From Devosia sediminis (lineage in GTDB: Bacteria; Pseudomonadota; Alphaproteobacteria; Rhizobiales; Devosiaceae): 64,000 bases of DNA. Positions 9,438 through 17,921 of the stretch are shown piece by piece. A program made the position numbers and the translations under genes. The stretch covers positions 186,001-250,000 of the forward strand of contig NZ_JAEKMH010000001.1 in assembly GCF_016411825.1 (NCBI RefSeq), given 5' to 3'. The notes beneath the pieces were generated by a model that did no database searches, was not told where the DNA came from, and saw nothing but the letters and a program-made list of their open reading frames with translations. Positions within the stretch are counted from its first letter, which is position 1. Each line of letters begins with the position of its first letter.

Positions 9438-10205
9438 TCAGCGGCTTTGCGCCCTCGAGGGGCGGTCCGCCATGCTGGATAGGGCATTGCGGATATCGCG
9501 CTCGGTGTCCTTGAGGTGCAGGCGCATGGCCTCGCCGGCGGCGCGGGCATTGCCGGCCCGGATGGACTCGAGGATGCGCTGGTGCCACTCGATGGTATCG
9601 AGCAGGGTATGGCCGCGATTGGCGTGGCCGCGCCGGCTGATCTGGATGCCCTGGCGCAACGGCACGGCCATGGCTTCGAACAGATAGCCCAGGATGCGGT
9701 TGCCGCTAGCGAGCGCCACGGCCTCGTGAAAGCCCACGTCGAAATCGTGAAAGCGGCGGTCGGCGTCGGGGTCGTCGGCCATGGCGGCCTCGACATTGTC
9801 GCGCATCCCCTGCAGGGCATTTTCGATGGCGGCGATGGCCGCGCGATTGGAGCGCTTGGCGGCCAGAGTAGCGCTCTGCACTTCGAGGGAGAGGCGCACC
9901 TCGACCAGGTCGAAGAGGCCCTTGGAATCATTGTGCAGGATGGCGGTGAGAAAATCGGCGAAGGCGGCGCCATCGGGCTCGCGGACCATGGCGCGCTTGC
10001 CCTTGGCGAGCTCGACCAGGCCGCGCCCGGCCAGCAGCTTGACCGCTTCACGGATGGTCAGCCGGCTGACGGCGAAGCGCTCAGCCAGCTCCGCCTCGCT
10101 CGGAAGGCTCGCGCCGGGTGTCAGTTCGGTGAGGATTTCATTGGCCAGGTCATCAGCGACGGCATTGGCAGCGCTGGCGTGATCGGACCGGGATTCTCCG
10201 GACAA
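9438..10205 (-). CDS. GntR/FadR-type (FCD domain) transcriptional regulator
   Basis: The 255-residue protein carries an N-terminal winged helix (about 17-80, with SLPSEAELAERFAVSRLTIR) and an all-helical FCD ligand domain (about 95-230). The FCD metal-ligand pattern is suggested by the Asp and His residues in FHDFDVGFHEAVA and the His in DTIEWHQRI. The most upstream supported start is TTG at 10205, preceded by GGAG 11 bases away; no ATG is available before the HTH. A palindromic operator sits directly upstream, implying autoregulation. It probably controls the downstream dehydrogenase and possibly chvE. Confidence 0.88.
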   Translation of the reverse strand: MSGESRSDHASAANAVADDLANEILTELTPGASLPSEAELAERFAVSRLTIREAVKLLAGRGLVELAKGKRAMVREPDGAAFADFLTAILHNDSKGLFDLVEVRLSLEVQSATLAAKRSNRAAIAAIENALQGMRDNVEAAMADDPDADRRFHDFDVGFHEAVALASGNRILGYLFEAMAVPLRQGIQISRRGHANRGHTLLDTIEWHQRILESIRAGNARAAGEAMRLHLKDTERDIRNALSSMADRPSRAQSR

Positions 10206-10223
10206 TATCGTTGTAACTCCTCA

Positions 10224-10240
10224 AAGGTATCAGATACCTT
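10224..10240. promoter_or_regulatory. GntR-type operator AAGGTATC-A-GATACCTT
   Basis: A perfect palindrome with 8-base arms around one central base, containing the GTAT/ATAC core typical of FadR-subfamily operators. It lies 3 bases upstream of the ribosome site of the GntR gene and within the region divergent to chvE. Confidence 0.7.
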
Positions 10241-10653
10241 CGAGCCGCCACGACCTATTGGCTGGTCTTCTGCAGCGGCTCCTCCCTCAATTCGGCGCAC
10301 CATATCCATGCGTGAATGGGCCAGCAAGTGGGACTATTATTTTATTGCAAGACTCGAAAAATATTCGGGCAACGCGAATCCAAGCTTTACAGGCCTGTCT
10401 GATTATCCTAGCGTCCCGGCTCATGGGCTTGGGAGAGTCCATGGCGACAAATGTCGTCCGTGCCCGGAGGACTTCATGCAGATCCGAGAGGCGATGCCCA
10501 AGGGCGTCGACCCGACCAGATGCGGCGCAAAGCGGCATCGATAGTCGTGCCCAAAGGCGTGACCGTGGATGACGAGCCGTTGAGGCTGCCTGATTTTTCC
10601 AGACCCAGAAGACTGAAAAACAACCAATCTCGAATATTTTAGGGAGTCGAGAC
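10241..10653. other. Upstream region of chvE, no gene seen
   Basis: This 413-base stretch between the GntR operator and chvE contains no credible coding frame on either strand. AT-rich patches occur near 10335-10375 and 10610-10645, the last overlapping the chvE ribosome site AGGGAG (10641-10646). The related half-motifs CTCGAAAAATATTCG (10355-10369) and CTCGAATATTTT (10629-10640) flank the region, but I cannot assign them to a regulator. Confidence 0.5.
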
Positions 10654-11730
10654 GTGAAGGTTCTCAAGACAATCGCGACGCTGGTCGCCACCGGTGCGCT
10701 GCTCGCCACCGCTGCCACCAGCGCCTTTGCCCAGGACAAGGGCCTGATCGGCATCGCCATGCCGACCTCGTCGTCGCTGCGCTGGATCTCTGACGGCAAC
10801 GAGCTCAAGGCTGCCCTCGAAGGCATGGGCTACAGCGTTGACCTGCAGTACGGCGAAGATGAAATCCCGAACCAGCTGGCTCAGGTCGAAAACATGGTCA
10901 CCAAGGGCGCGAAGGCCCTGATCATCGGTTCGATCGACGGCACGACGCTCTCGGCCGTGCTGCAGCAGGCTGCCGACCAGGGCATCAAGGTCATCGCCTA
11001 TGACCGCCTGATCCGCGACAGCGGCAATGTCGACTACTACACCACCTTCGACAACTTCCAGGTCGGCGTGCTCCAGGCCAACAGCCTCGTGAAGGGCCTC
11101 GAAGAGCGCTTCCCCGACGACAAGCCGTGGAACGTCGAACTGTTCGGCGGTTCGCCGGACGACAACAACGCCTTCTTCTTCTATGACGGCGCGATGGCCG
11201 TGCTTCAGCCGCTGATCGACTCGGGTGACGTGGTCATCAAGTCGGGCCAGCAGGGCATGGAGCAGGTCGGTACCCTTCGTTGGGACGGTGCTGTTGCCCA
11301 GGCTCGCATGGACAACATCCTCTCGGCCAACTATTCGGACGGCACCCGCGTTCACGGCGTGCTGGCTCCCTATGACGGCCTGTCGCGCGGCATCATCTCG
11401 TCGCTCCGCGGCGTCGGCTATGGCTCGGGCGACCTCTCCTGGCCGATCATCACCGGTCAGGACGCTGAAGTCCCGTCCGTGAAGGCGATCATCGCCGGCG
11501 AACAGTACTCGACCATCTTCAAGGACACCCGCGAACTGGCCCAGTACACCGCTCAGCTCGTCGACACCGTGCTCTCGGGCAACGAGCCGACCGGCCTCGA
11601 CACCGAGACCTATGACAACGGCGTCAAGGTCGTTCCCTCGATCCTGCTGACCCCGTACGAAGTCGATGCGACCAACTACGAAGAACGCGTGATCGCTTCG
11701 GGCTACATCAAGGCCGAAGAACTGCAGTAA
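10654..11730 (+). CDS. chvE: ChvE-like multiple-sugar periplasmic binding protein
   Basis: The 358-residue protein starts at GTG, preceded by AGGGAG, and has a Sec signal peptide cleaved after SAFAQ (about residue 26). The mature region closely follows Agrobacterium ChvE as I remember it: [27 protein letters not shown] block, [39 protein letters not shown] and [20 protein letters not shown]. It binds aldoses such as galactose, glucose, arabinose or xylose and delivers them to the GguAB importer encoded next. In Agrobacterium ChvE also signals to VirA, for which nothing here gives evidence. Confidence 0.93.
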   Translation: MKVLKTIATLVATGALLATAATSAFAQDKGLIGIAMPTSSSLRWISDGNELKAALEGMGYSVDLQYGEDEIPNQLAQVENMVTKGAKALIIGSIDGTTLSAVLQQAADQGIKVIAYDRLIRDSGNVDYYTTFDNFQVGVLQANSLVKGLEERFPDDKPWNVELFGGSPDDNNAFFFYDGAMAVLQPLIDSGDVVIKSGQQGMEQVGTLRWDGAVAQARMDNILSANYSDGTRVHGVLAPYDGLSRGIISSLRGVGYGSGDLSWPIITGQDAEVPSVKAIIAGEQYSTIFKDTRELAQYTAQLVDTVLSGNEPTGLDTETYDNGVKVVPSILLTPYEVDATNYEERVIASGYIKAEELQ

Positions 11731-11750
11731 GCTGCAGACCGATCGAACAT

Positions 11751-11778
11751 GGGGCTCCGCGGCAACGCGGGGCCCTTT
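11751..11778 (+). terminator. Stem-loop between chvE and gguA (attenuator)
   Basis: GGGGCTCCGCG and CGCGGGGCCC pair around a GCAA tetraloop with one G-T wobble, followed by TTTC. Such stems after a binding-protein gene commonly keep binding protein levels above those of the membrane components. Confidence 0.6.
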
Positions 11779-11883
11779 CGAGATTTCTGGAGTGCCTGTG
11801 CGTCGGCGGCGCTCCCGATCAATCCCGGATGACAGTCAAGGGTGCGCGAGTCTGTCTCGCACTCGCCAAGAGCAGGGCCTAGT

Positions 11884-13416
11884 ATGTCCAAGACCATTCT
11901 GGAGATGCGCAGCATCACCAAGACCTTTCCCGGCGTGAAAGCGCTGTCCGACGTCAACCTGGACGTGCGGGAAGGCGAAATCCATGCCATCTGCGGCGAG
12001 AACGGCGCTGGCAAATCCACCCTGATGAAGGTGCTGAGCGGGGTCTATCCCGCGGGCAGCTACGACGGCCAGATCGTCTACCAGGGTGAGGAACAGCACT
12101 TCAAATCGATCCGCGACAGCGAGCACAAGGGTATCGTCATCATCCACCAGGAGCTGGCGCTGGTGCCGCTGCTCTCGATTGCCGAAAACATCTTCCTCGG
12201 CAACGAGCAGGCCCGGAACGGTGTCATCGACTGGGACGAGACCCGCGACGGTGCGCGCAAGCTCCTGTCCATGGTGGGGCTCAATGAAGACCCCGACACG
12301 CTGGTGACCAATATCGGCGTGGGCAAGCAGCAGCTGGTGGAAATCGCCAAAGCGCTCAGCAAGCAGGTGAAGCTACTGATCCTCGACGAGCCGACCGCGT
12401 CGCTGTCGGAAAAGGACAGCCAGGCGCTGCTCGAACTGCTGCTCGAATTCAAGAAGCAGGGCATTACCTCGATCATCATCAGCCACAAGCTCAACGAGAT
12501 CTCTCGCGTCGCCGACCGCGTCACCGTGATCCGCGACGGCCGGACCATCGAGACGATGGACACCAACCAGATCACCGAAGACCGGATCATCACCTCCATG
12601 GTGGGCCGGTCGCTGGAAGATCGCTATCCGTCGCGCGACGCCAATGTCGGCGAGGTGGTGTTCGAGGTCAGGAACTGGAACGTGTTCCACCCGCAGCACC
12701 GCGAGCGGCAGGTCATCCGGGATGTGAGCATCAACATCCGCAAGGGCGAAGTCGTCGGCATTGCCGGACTCATGGGCTCGGGCCGTACCGAATTCGCCAT
12801 GAGCATCTTCGGCAAGGCCTATGGCCAGAAGATTTCGGGCGAAGTGCATCTCAATGGCCAGAAGGTGGATACGTCCACGGTCGACAAGGCCATCCGCAAC
12901 GGCATTGCCTATGCCACCGAGGACCGCAAGACCTATGGTCTCAACCTCATCGACCACATCAAGCACAACATCACCCTGGCCAATCTCTTCGGTGTCTCCA
13001 AGGCCGGTGTGATCGACGACCTGGCCGAGCTCGATGCGGCCAACGACTATCGCAAGAAGACCAATATCCGCTCGTCCAGCGTCTACCAGGTGACGGGCAA
13101 TCTGTCGGGCGGCAACCAGCAGAAGGTCGTGCTCTCGAAGTGGCTGTTCGCCAACCCCGACGTGCTGATCCTCGACGAGCCGACGCGCGGCATCGACGTC
13201 GGCGCCAAGTATGAAATCTACACGATCATCAACCAGCTCGCGGCGCAGGGCAAAGCGATCCTCGTCATCTCCTCGGAAATGCCGGAGCTGCTGGGCATCA
13301 CCGACCGCCTTTATGTAATGAACGAAGGCCGCATCGTGGGCGAAATGCCCACCAGCGAGGCGAGCCAGGAAAAGATCATGCGCTCCATCGTGCGCGCTGA
13401 AGGAAAAGCATCATGA
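11884..13416 (+). CDS. gguA: Multiple-monosaccharide ABC importer ATP-binding protein
   Basis: The 510-residue protein contains two ABC cassettes, as in all sugar importers of the MglA/XylG/GguA class. The first Walker A is [10 protein letters not shown] (about 37-46) with Walker [13 protein letters not shown]; the second cassette has a degenerate Walker A (GLMGSGRTE) but an intact signature NLSGGNQQK and Walker [15 protein letters not shown]. This asymmetry is normal for the family. The chosen ATG at 11884 gives the standard [20 protein letters not shown] start. It overlaps gguB by four bases (ATGA). Confidence 0.92.
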   Translation: MSKTILEMRSITKTFPGVKALSDVNLDVREGEIHAICGENGAGKSTLMKVLSGVYPAGSYDGQIVYQGEEQHFKSIRDSEHKGIVIIHQELALVPLLSIAENIFLGNEQARNGVIDWDETRDGARKLLSMVGLNEDPDTLVTNIGVGKQQLVEIAKALSKQVKLLILDEPTASLSEKDSQALLELLLEFKKQGITSIIISHKLNEISRVADRVTVIRDGRTIETMDTNQITEDRIITSMVGRSLEDRYPSRDANVGEVVFEVRNWNVFHPQHRERQVIRDVSINIRKGEVVGIAGLMGSGRTEFAMSIFGKAYGQKISGEVHLNGQKVDTSTVDKAIRNGIAYATEDRKTYGLNLIDHIKHNITLANLFGVSKAGVIDDLAELDAANDYRKKTNIRSSSVYQVTGNLSGGNQQKVVLSKWLFANPDVLILDEPTRGIDVGAKYEIYTIINQLAAQGKAILVISSEMPELLGITDRLYVMNEGRIVGEMPTSEASQEKIMRSIVRAEGKAS

Positions 13417-14690
13417 CCACCGAAACTGCACCGACCGGCCCCTCCGCCAAGCCGGCCCAGTCCCATGAACTGACCTTTGCGGGCGCGTTGAAGGCCAATA
13501 TGCGCGACTATGGCCTGCTGCTGGCCCTGGTCCTCATCATGCTGTTCTTCCAGTATTTCACCAATGGCGTGCTGTTCAAGCCGGTCAACCTGACCAACAT
13601 CATCCTGCAGAACAGCTACATCATCGTGATGGCGCTGGGCATGCTGCTGGTGATCGTGGCCGGACATATCGACCTGTCGGTCGGTTCGGTCTCCGGCTTT
13701 ATCGGGGCGCTCGCAGCCATGCTTATGGTGGGCTGGCGCTTCCCGCCGGAGCTGGCCTTCCTCGCCAATCCGATCATTGCCGGCGCCATCTGTCTCGTCG
13801 CCGGCGCGGCCATCGGCGCGGCGCAGGGCTATATCATCGCCTACCACAAGGTGCCGGCCTTCATCGTGACGCTGGCCGGCATGCTGATCTTCAAGGGCCT
13901 GTCGCTGGCCGTGCTCTCGGGCAAGTCGGTGGGTCCGTTCCCGGCCGAATTCCAGCTCCTGTCGGCAGGTTTCATCCCGGATGTCATCGGGCCGATCACG
14001 ACGCCCTTCATCGCCGAGAACGGCAATCCGGTTGTGCTGCACACCACCACCATGGTGATCGCCATCCTCGCCATTGTCGGGATGGTGTTCTTCTCGATCC
14101 GGACCCGCGCCCGCCGCAAGGCCCGCGGCTACGACGTCGAGCCGTTCAGCCTGTTTGTGATCAAGAACGTGGTCATCACCGCGCTGGTGCTGTTCTTCGC
14201 CTACATGCTGGCCTCGTATCGCGGCCTGCCCAACGTGCTCGTTGTGATGGGCGTGCTGATTGCCGGCTTCGTCTTCCTCACCAAGCGCCTCACCTTCGGC
14301 CGCCGCATCTATGCACTGGGCGGCAATCTCAAGGCGGCGGCGCTGTCGGGCGTCAAGACCGAACGTACCACCTTCTACATCTTCGCCATCATGGGCGCGC
14401 TGGCGGCTCTCGCCGGCATGATCTATGCGGCCCGTCTCAATTCGGCGACGCCAAAGGCCGGCCAGGGTCTCGAGCTCGACGTGATCGCAGCTGTGTTCAT
14501 CGGCGGCGCCTCGGCGCTGGGTGGCGTGGGCCAGGTGGCCGGCGCGGTCATCGGCGCCTTCATCATGGGCGTGATGAATAACGGCATGTCGATCATGGGC
14601 GTCAACATCGACTGGCAGCAGATGATCAAGGGCGTGGTGCTGCTCGCGGCCGTGTTCTTCGACCTCTACAACAAGAACCGCTCGGCCTGA
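13413..14690 (+). CDS. gguB: Multiple-monosaccharide ABC importer permease
   Basis: The 425-residue polytopic protein belongs to the BPD_transp_2 (RbsC/XylH) family, with many hydrophobic segments and the family motifs [12 protein letters not shown] (about 87-98), [15 protein letters not shown] and [15 protein letters not shown]. Its length and a soluble insertion near 225-255 match GguB/XylH rather than shorter RbsC. Translation is coupled to gguA through an ATGA overlap. A strong terminator follows, so the chvE-gguA-gguB unit ends here; gguC is absent. Confidence 0.92.
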   Translation: MTTETAPTGPSAKPAQSHELTFAGALKANMRDYGLLLALVLIMLFFQYFTNGVLFKPVNLTNIILQNSYIIVMALGMLLVIVAGHIDLSVGSVSGFIGALAAMLMVGWRFPPELAFLANPIIAGAICLVAGAAIGAAQGYIIAYHKVPAFIVTLAGMLIFKGLSLAVLSGKSVGPFPAEFQLLSAGFIPDVIGPITTPFIAENGNPVVLHTTTMVIAILAIVGMVFFSIRTRARRKARGYDVEPFSLFVIKNVVITALVLFFAYMLASYRGLPNVLVVMGVLIAGFVFLTKRLTFGRRIYALGGNLKAAALSGVKTERTTFYIFAIMGALAALAGMIYAARLNSATPKAGQGLELDVIAAVFIGGASALGGVGQVAGAVIGAFIMGVMNNGMSIMGVNIDWQQMIKGVVLLAAVFFDLYNKNRSA

Positions 14691-14712
14691 TTTTCCGGGC
14701 GCTGACGTTCGA

Positions 14713-14741
14713 GGCCGCCGGAGCGATCCGGCGGCCTTTTT
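14713..14741 (+). terminator. Rho-independent terminator of chvE-gguAB
   Basis: GGCCGCCGGA, loop GCGA, TCCGGCGGCC and then five T residues. A textbook terminator 22 bases after the gguB stop. Confidence 0.9.
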
Positions 14742-14748
14742 GTTGGCC

Positions 14749-15171
14749 TTAGGCCGTGTAGGCTACCGCAACATCCAGCACCCAGGTGACGCCGAACCGG
14801 TCCTTGAGCATGCCGTAAAGCGGCGTCCAGCCAGAGGGACCAAGCGGCTGAATGACGGTGGCGTCGGCAGAAAGGCCGGTCCAGTAGCGGCTGATTTCGT
14901 CTGCATCGGTACCGCGGATGGAGACGAAGACCGGCGCGATGCCCGGATCATAGGGACGGGCGGCGGGCACGTCATAGGCCATGATGCGGAAGCCGTCGGG
15001 GCTTTCCACCTGCCCGAAGGCAACGAAGTCGGCTTCGTTTGCCGGCGCGTCGGGATAGGCCTGGGCATGAGTGGCGATCATCGTCTCGCCGCCAAAGACG
15101 GACTGGTAGAAGGCGAGGGCGTCGCGGGCCTCTCCGCGGAAGTTGAGGTGGGTCGTGGTGGTGATGGTCAT
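14749..15171 (-). CDS. PhnB-like VOC-family protein
   Basis: The 140-residue product from ATG 15171 (with AAGGAAAG upstream) has the paired beta-alpha-beta-beta-beta architecture of the vicinal oxygen chelate fold, opening HLNFRGEARDALAFYQSVFGG and closing TPLYGMLKDRFGVTWVLDV. These are the hallmarks of the PhnB / 3-demethylubiquinone-like VOC group. No substrate is known for most members. It is transcribed divergently from a WYL-domain regulator at 15239, a pairing often seen, suggesting the regulator controls it. Confidence 0.85.
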   Translation of the reverse strand: MTITTTTHLNFRGEARDALAFYQSVFGGETMIATHAQAYPDAPANEADFVAFGQVESPDGFRIMAYDVPAARPYDPGIAPVFVSIRGTDADEISRYWTGLSADATVIQPLGPSGWTPLYGMLKDRFGVTWVLDVAVAYTA

Positions 15172-15238
15172 CGGCTTTCCTTGCGCTTGCGATGGGCCTG
15201 TTGTAGCCCTCCACAACTGACAATTTCCGGCAGTTGGC

Positions 15239-15925
15239 ATGGCGCGATCCGACCGTTTGTTGAGACTGCTCCAGGCGATGCGGCAGATGCTGCCGCCGAT
15301 CACTGCGTCGCGGCTGGCCGACGAGACGGGCGTGTCGCTGCGTTCGCTCTATCGCGATATCGACAGCCTCCGTGCGGCGGGCGCCCGCATCGAAGGCGAG
15401 CGCGGCTATGGCTATCGGCTGGTGGAGGATTTCGCGCTGCCGCCGCAGACCTTCGACCGGCTCGAAATCGAGGCGCTGGTGCTGGGGCTCGGCGAGGTGC
15501 AGACGCTAGGCGATCCGGAACTGGCCGCCGCCGCCCGATCAACGCTGGCCAAGGTCGCGGCGACGCTGCCCGACGAGCGCGAGCAGCAGATGCTGCATGC
15601 CATTTCGCAGGTCTACCGGCCCGGGGCGCGCTATGCGCTTGATGTCGACATGGGGCTGATCCGCCAGTGCTGCTGGCGCGAGGAAACGCTCGCCATCGGC
15701 TATCGGGATGCCGACGGGGCCGTCACCGCGCGCGAGATCAAGCCGCTGGCGTTGGCTTATCACCAGAATGTCCTCGCCGTACTGGCCTGGTGCTGCCTGA
15801 GAGAGGATTTCCGGATTTTCCGCGCTGACCGCATCGCCGATCCGCGGCCCACCGGCAAGAGCTTCCGGCCGCAACGAGTGAGCCTGTTGCGGGACTATCT
15901 GGAAAAGCTGAATGCGAGGCGCTGA
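15239..15925 (+). CDS. YafY-type HTH-WYL transcriptional regulator
   Basis: The 228-residue protein has an N-terminal HTH_11 domain (about 5-60, with TASRLADETGVSLRSLYRDID) followed by a WYL-type ligand domain (about 135-225) in which LALAYHQNVLAVLAWC and the Arg/Phe-rich tail RIFRADRIADP fit the family. WYL regulators sense small ligands or nucleic acids. The gene is divergent from the VOC gene; the 67-base gap contains CAACTG and CAGTTG (15214-15236) as possible half-sites. Its TGA stop abuts the convergent MarR gene stop. Confidence 0.85.
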   Translation: MARSDRLLRLLQAMRQMLPPITASRLADETGVSLRSLYRDIDSLRAAGARIEGERGYGYRLVEDFALPPQTFDRLEIEALVLGLGEVQTLGDPELAAAARSTLAKVAATLPDEREQQMLHAISQVYRPGARYALDVDMGLIRQCCWREETLAIGYRDADGAVTAREIKPLALAYHQNVLAVLAWCCLREDFRIFRADRIADPRPTGKSFRPQRVSLLRDYLEKLNARR

Positions 15926-16387
15926 CTAGGGCTTAGTCGGCGCCAGCGCCTCGAGGCGGGCGGCGATGGTGGCCAAGGTGGCGTCGAAACCGGCGATGGC
16001 GTCGGCCGGGAGGTCGGCGAAAAGCAGGTCGGCGAATTCGGCCATCTGCTGGCGAAGGATATCGAAAGTCTGTTGACCCTTGGGCGTCAGCGCCAGTTCC
16101 ACGGCGCGGCGATCGGTCGGGTGCGGCTGGCGGACGACAAAGCCGGCCTGTTCGAGGGCGTCGATGAGCGTGGTCACATTGCGGGGCGTCACGTCGAGCT
16201 TTTCAGCCAACATGCGCTGGCTCATGCCGGGGCGCGATCCAAGTTCCCAAAGGGCCTGCGTGCGCGCTTCGGTCAGCCCCATGGTGGCAAAGCCGCGGGC
16301 CATGTCGTCCGACATCAGGCGCGTGACCAGTAGCAGGCGCGAAAGCGCATCCTGTCGTATTGATGTTTGTGTTTCATTGTGTATCAT
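15926..16387 (-). CDS. MarR-family transcriptional regulator
   Basis: The 153-residue protein has the MarR winged helix (about 45-115) with RMLAEKLDVTPRNVTTLIDAL as recognition region and wing HPTDRRAVELALTPKG, the family's most conserved stretch. ATG 16387 is preferred because upstream frame codons have no MarR similarity and would read through the divergent promoter. An imperfect palindrome covers the start codon (16379-16393), suggesting autorepression. It is divergent from the SnoaL-like gene at 16433, its probable target. Confidence 0.88.
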   Translation of the reverse strand: MIHNETQTSIRQDALSRLLLVTRLMSDDMARGFATMGLTEARTQALWELGSRPGMSQRMLAEKLDVTPRNVTTLIDALEQAGFVVRQPHPTDRRAVELALTPKGQQTFDILRQQMAEFADLLFADLPADAIAGFDATLATIAARLEALAPTKP

Positions 16388-16393
16388 ATTCAC
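16379..16393. promoter_or_regulatory. Probable MarR operator
   Basis: GTGTATCATATTCAC is an imperfect 15-base palindrome (outer GTG/CAC, inner AT/AT pairs) overlapping the MarR start codon in an AT-rich gap shared with the divergent SnoaL-like gene. Confidence 0.4.
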
Positions 16394-16432
16394 TAAATAT
16401 CTGATCTGACGGCGGCTGCAAAGGACGATGAC

Positions 16433-16945
16433 ATGGACCGGGCCCAGGCGAATATCGATATCATGACAGCGGCCTTTGCCGCGCTCAACCGGCACGACCT
16501 CGATGCCTGTACGGCGATGATGACGCCGGATTTCGCCATCCACATTGCCGGAACGCCCATGGTGCAGACGGGTCCCGCGGCGTGGCGGCGCAATACCGAA
16601 ACGCTGCTGAAGGCATTTCCCGATGCGAAGGTCGAAGTGCTCGACATGTTCGCCGATGCCGACAAGGTCGCGGTGCGGCTGCGCATGACAGGCACGCATA
16701 GGGGGGCTTTCCTGGGGCTCGAACCGAGCGACAAGGCGATCAACTATGACAGCAACGAACTCTACCAGATCACCGACGGCAAGATTGCCGCCGAGTGGAT
16801 CTGTTCGGACATGCTGACGCTGATGAGCCAGATCGGCGGATACCCCGCTGGGCACCTGGCCGGGCTGTGGATTAGCAGCTTCAAGGTCTGGATCGCGGCA
16901 GGGCTTGGGCTCGTTCTGGGCGCAGGGATCATGGCGCTGCTCTAG
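16433..16945 (+). CDS. SnoaL-like (NTF2-fold) protein with C-terminal membrane helix
   Basis: Residues 1-130 form a SnoaL/ester-cyclase-type NTF2 fold, with NIDIMTAAFAALNRHDLDA, PDFAIHIAG and DNEL-like SNELYQITDGKIAAEWICSD as recognisable blocks. Residues about 145-170 are a hydrophobic helix (FKVWIAAGLGLVLGAGIMAL), unusual for this family and likely anchoring the domain to the inner membrane facing the cytoplasm. It is divergent from the MarR gene. Enzymatic activity is unknown. Confidence 0.75.
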   Translation: MDRAQANIDIMTAAFAALNRHDLDACTAMMTPDFAIHIAGTPMVQTGPAAWRRNTETLLKAFPDAKVEVLDMFADADKVAVRLRMTGTHRGAFLGLEPSDKAINYDSNELYQITDGKIAAEWICSDMLTLMSQIGGYPAGHLAGLWISSFKVWIAAGLGLVLGAGIMALL

Positions 16946-16950
16946 CAGGT

Positions 16951-16976
16951 GCCGCCGGAGCGATCCGGCGGCCTTT
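16951..16976 (+). terminator. Rho-independent terminator, copy of the gguB terminator stem
   Basis: GCCGCCGGA, GCGA, TCCGGCGGC then CTTTA. The stem and loop are identical over 22 bases to the core of the terminator at 14713-14741. Confidence 0.75.
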
Positions 16977-16979
16977 ATG

Positions 16980-17693
16980 TCAGCGCGGGAGACCAGTGGC
17001 TTCGTGCACCCTACCGCCATGGATGAAGATGGCGCGGCTGAAGAGGGCGAGGTCAAGCGGATTGGGCAGGCGGATGTCTGCCGGACCGGGGATTCCTGCG
17101 GCATCCGGATCGAAGCGACGGTCGATCTGGCAGACAAAGGCGATGATATGGCCGCGCTCACGGGCGAAGTCGCGCAGGGATTCGATCTGCTGCTGGAGGG
17201 GCGGATTGGTCCGCTTCTGGTCGAGCAGTTGCAGGTAGTCTACGGCCACGAAACTGCCACGCGGCGCACCGAAGAGGCGGGCTATGATGTGGTCGGCCGA
17301 GATGGCGTCGGAACAGTCGACATCGAGGCGGACCCCGTTGGGGTCGCTCAGGGTATCCAGACGCTCGGCGACGTCGCTCTCGGTGTAGTCGAGCGAGAAG
17401 AAATGCGCGGCTTTCCCTTCGCCAAGGGCCGATAGGGCCAGGCGCAGAGCGAACATGGTCTTGCCCTGCAGCGGGCGGGCGGCGACGAGGACGAGATCGC
17501 CCTGCGCGAAGGAGCGGTAGAGGCTGAGCGGATCGCTCGCCGCGTCGGCATGCTTCGATGCGAGCAGGCTCCAGCTCGCAAAACCCTCACCGGCAGCAAC
17601 CTGGTCGAGGGCGGCATGGAGGGGAATGGCGCTGGCCCGGGCGTGATCGCGGGCAGTGCGTTTCAGGCGATGGATGGGCGCGGAAAGGCGCAT
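16980..17693 (-). CDS. Stand-alone DnaB/KaiC-like RecA-fold ATPase
   Basis: From ATG 17693 the protein is 237 residues. It resembles only the C-terminal ATPase part of the replicative helicase family: a P-loop-like segment VAARPLQGKTMFALRLAL, a Walker B-like FVAVDYLQLLDQ and an arginine-rich C terminus with a Cys-Gln sensor (FVCQIDRRFDPD). The canonical GKT is kept but the preceding Gly/Ser positions are altered. No DnaB N-terminal domain is present and the length is about half of DnaB. Homologues annotated as DNA helicase occur in Hyphomicrobiales genomes; function is not established. Confidence 0.75.
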   Translation of the reverse strand: MRLSAPIHRLKRTARDHARASAIPLHAALDQVAAGEGFASWSLLASKHADAASDPLSLYRSFAQGDLVLVAARPLQGKTMFALRLALSALGEGKAAHFFSLDYTESDVAERLDTLSDPNGVRLDVDCSDAISADHIIARLFGAPRGSFVAVDYLQLLDQKRTNPPLQQQIESLRDFARERGHIIAFVCQIDRRFDPDAAGIPGPADIRLPNPLDLALFSRAIFIHGGRVHEATGLPR

Positions 17694-17883
17694 GTCTTTA
17701 GCTCCAGTCGTTGCTGGCTCGGGCAATCCCTCCTTTTGCCGTCGCACGACGGGATGGCTGGCGTGTCGAATGATCCGGCAGGAAAGCTGCTGCCCCGATG
17801 GAGGGGGGAGGCGTGGATCGCGCCCGCCTGGATGGTAGCTGATTCCCGCCCTGGCGTACGAGCGGGTTGACGGTGGCCGTATA

Positions 17884-17904
17884 TTGTAACTAATAGAGTT
17901 ACAA
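17884..17904. promoter_or_regulatory. TetR-type palindromic operator upstream of the methyltransferase
   Basis: TTGTAACT and AGTTACAA form a perfect 8-base inverted repeat with a 5-base spacer, 17 bases before the GTG start at 17922. The GTAACT/AGTTAC arms resemble TetR/AcrR operators. No TetR gene is in this window. Confidence 0.6.
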
Positions 17905-17921
17905 ATAGACCGGAGAGCGCC

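Noticed and set aside
16388..17161. N-terminal extension of the MarR protein.
   Set aside because: It would cover the divergent SnoaL-like gene and its promoter; the MarR family starts at MIHNE.
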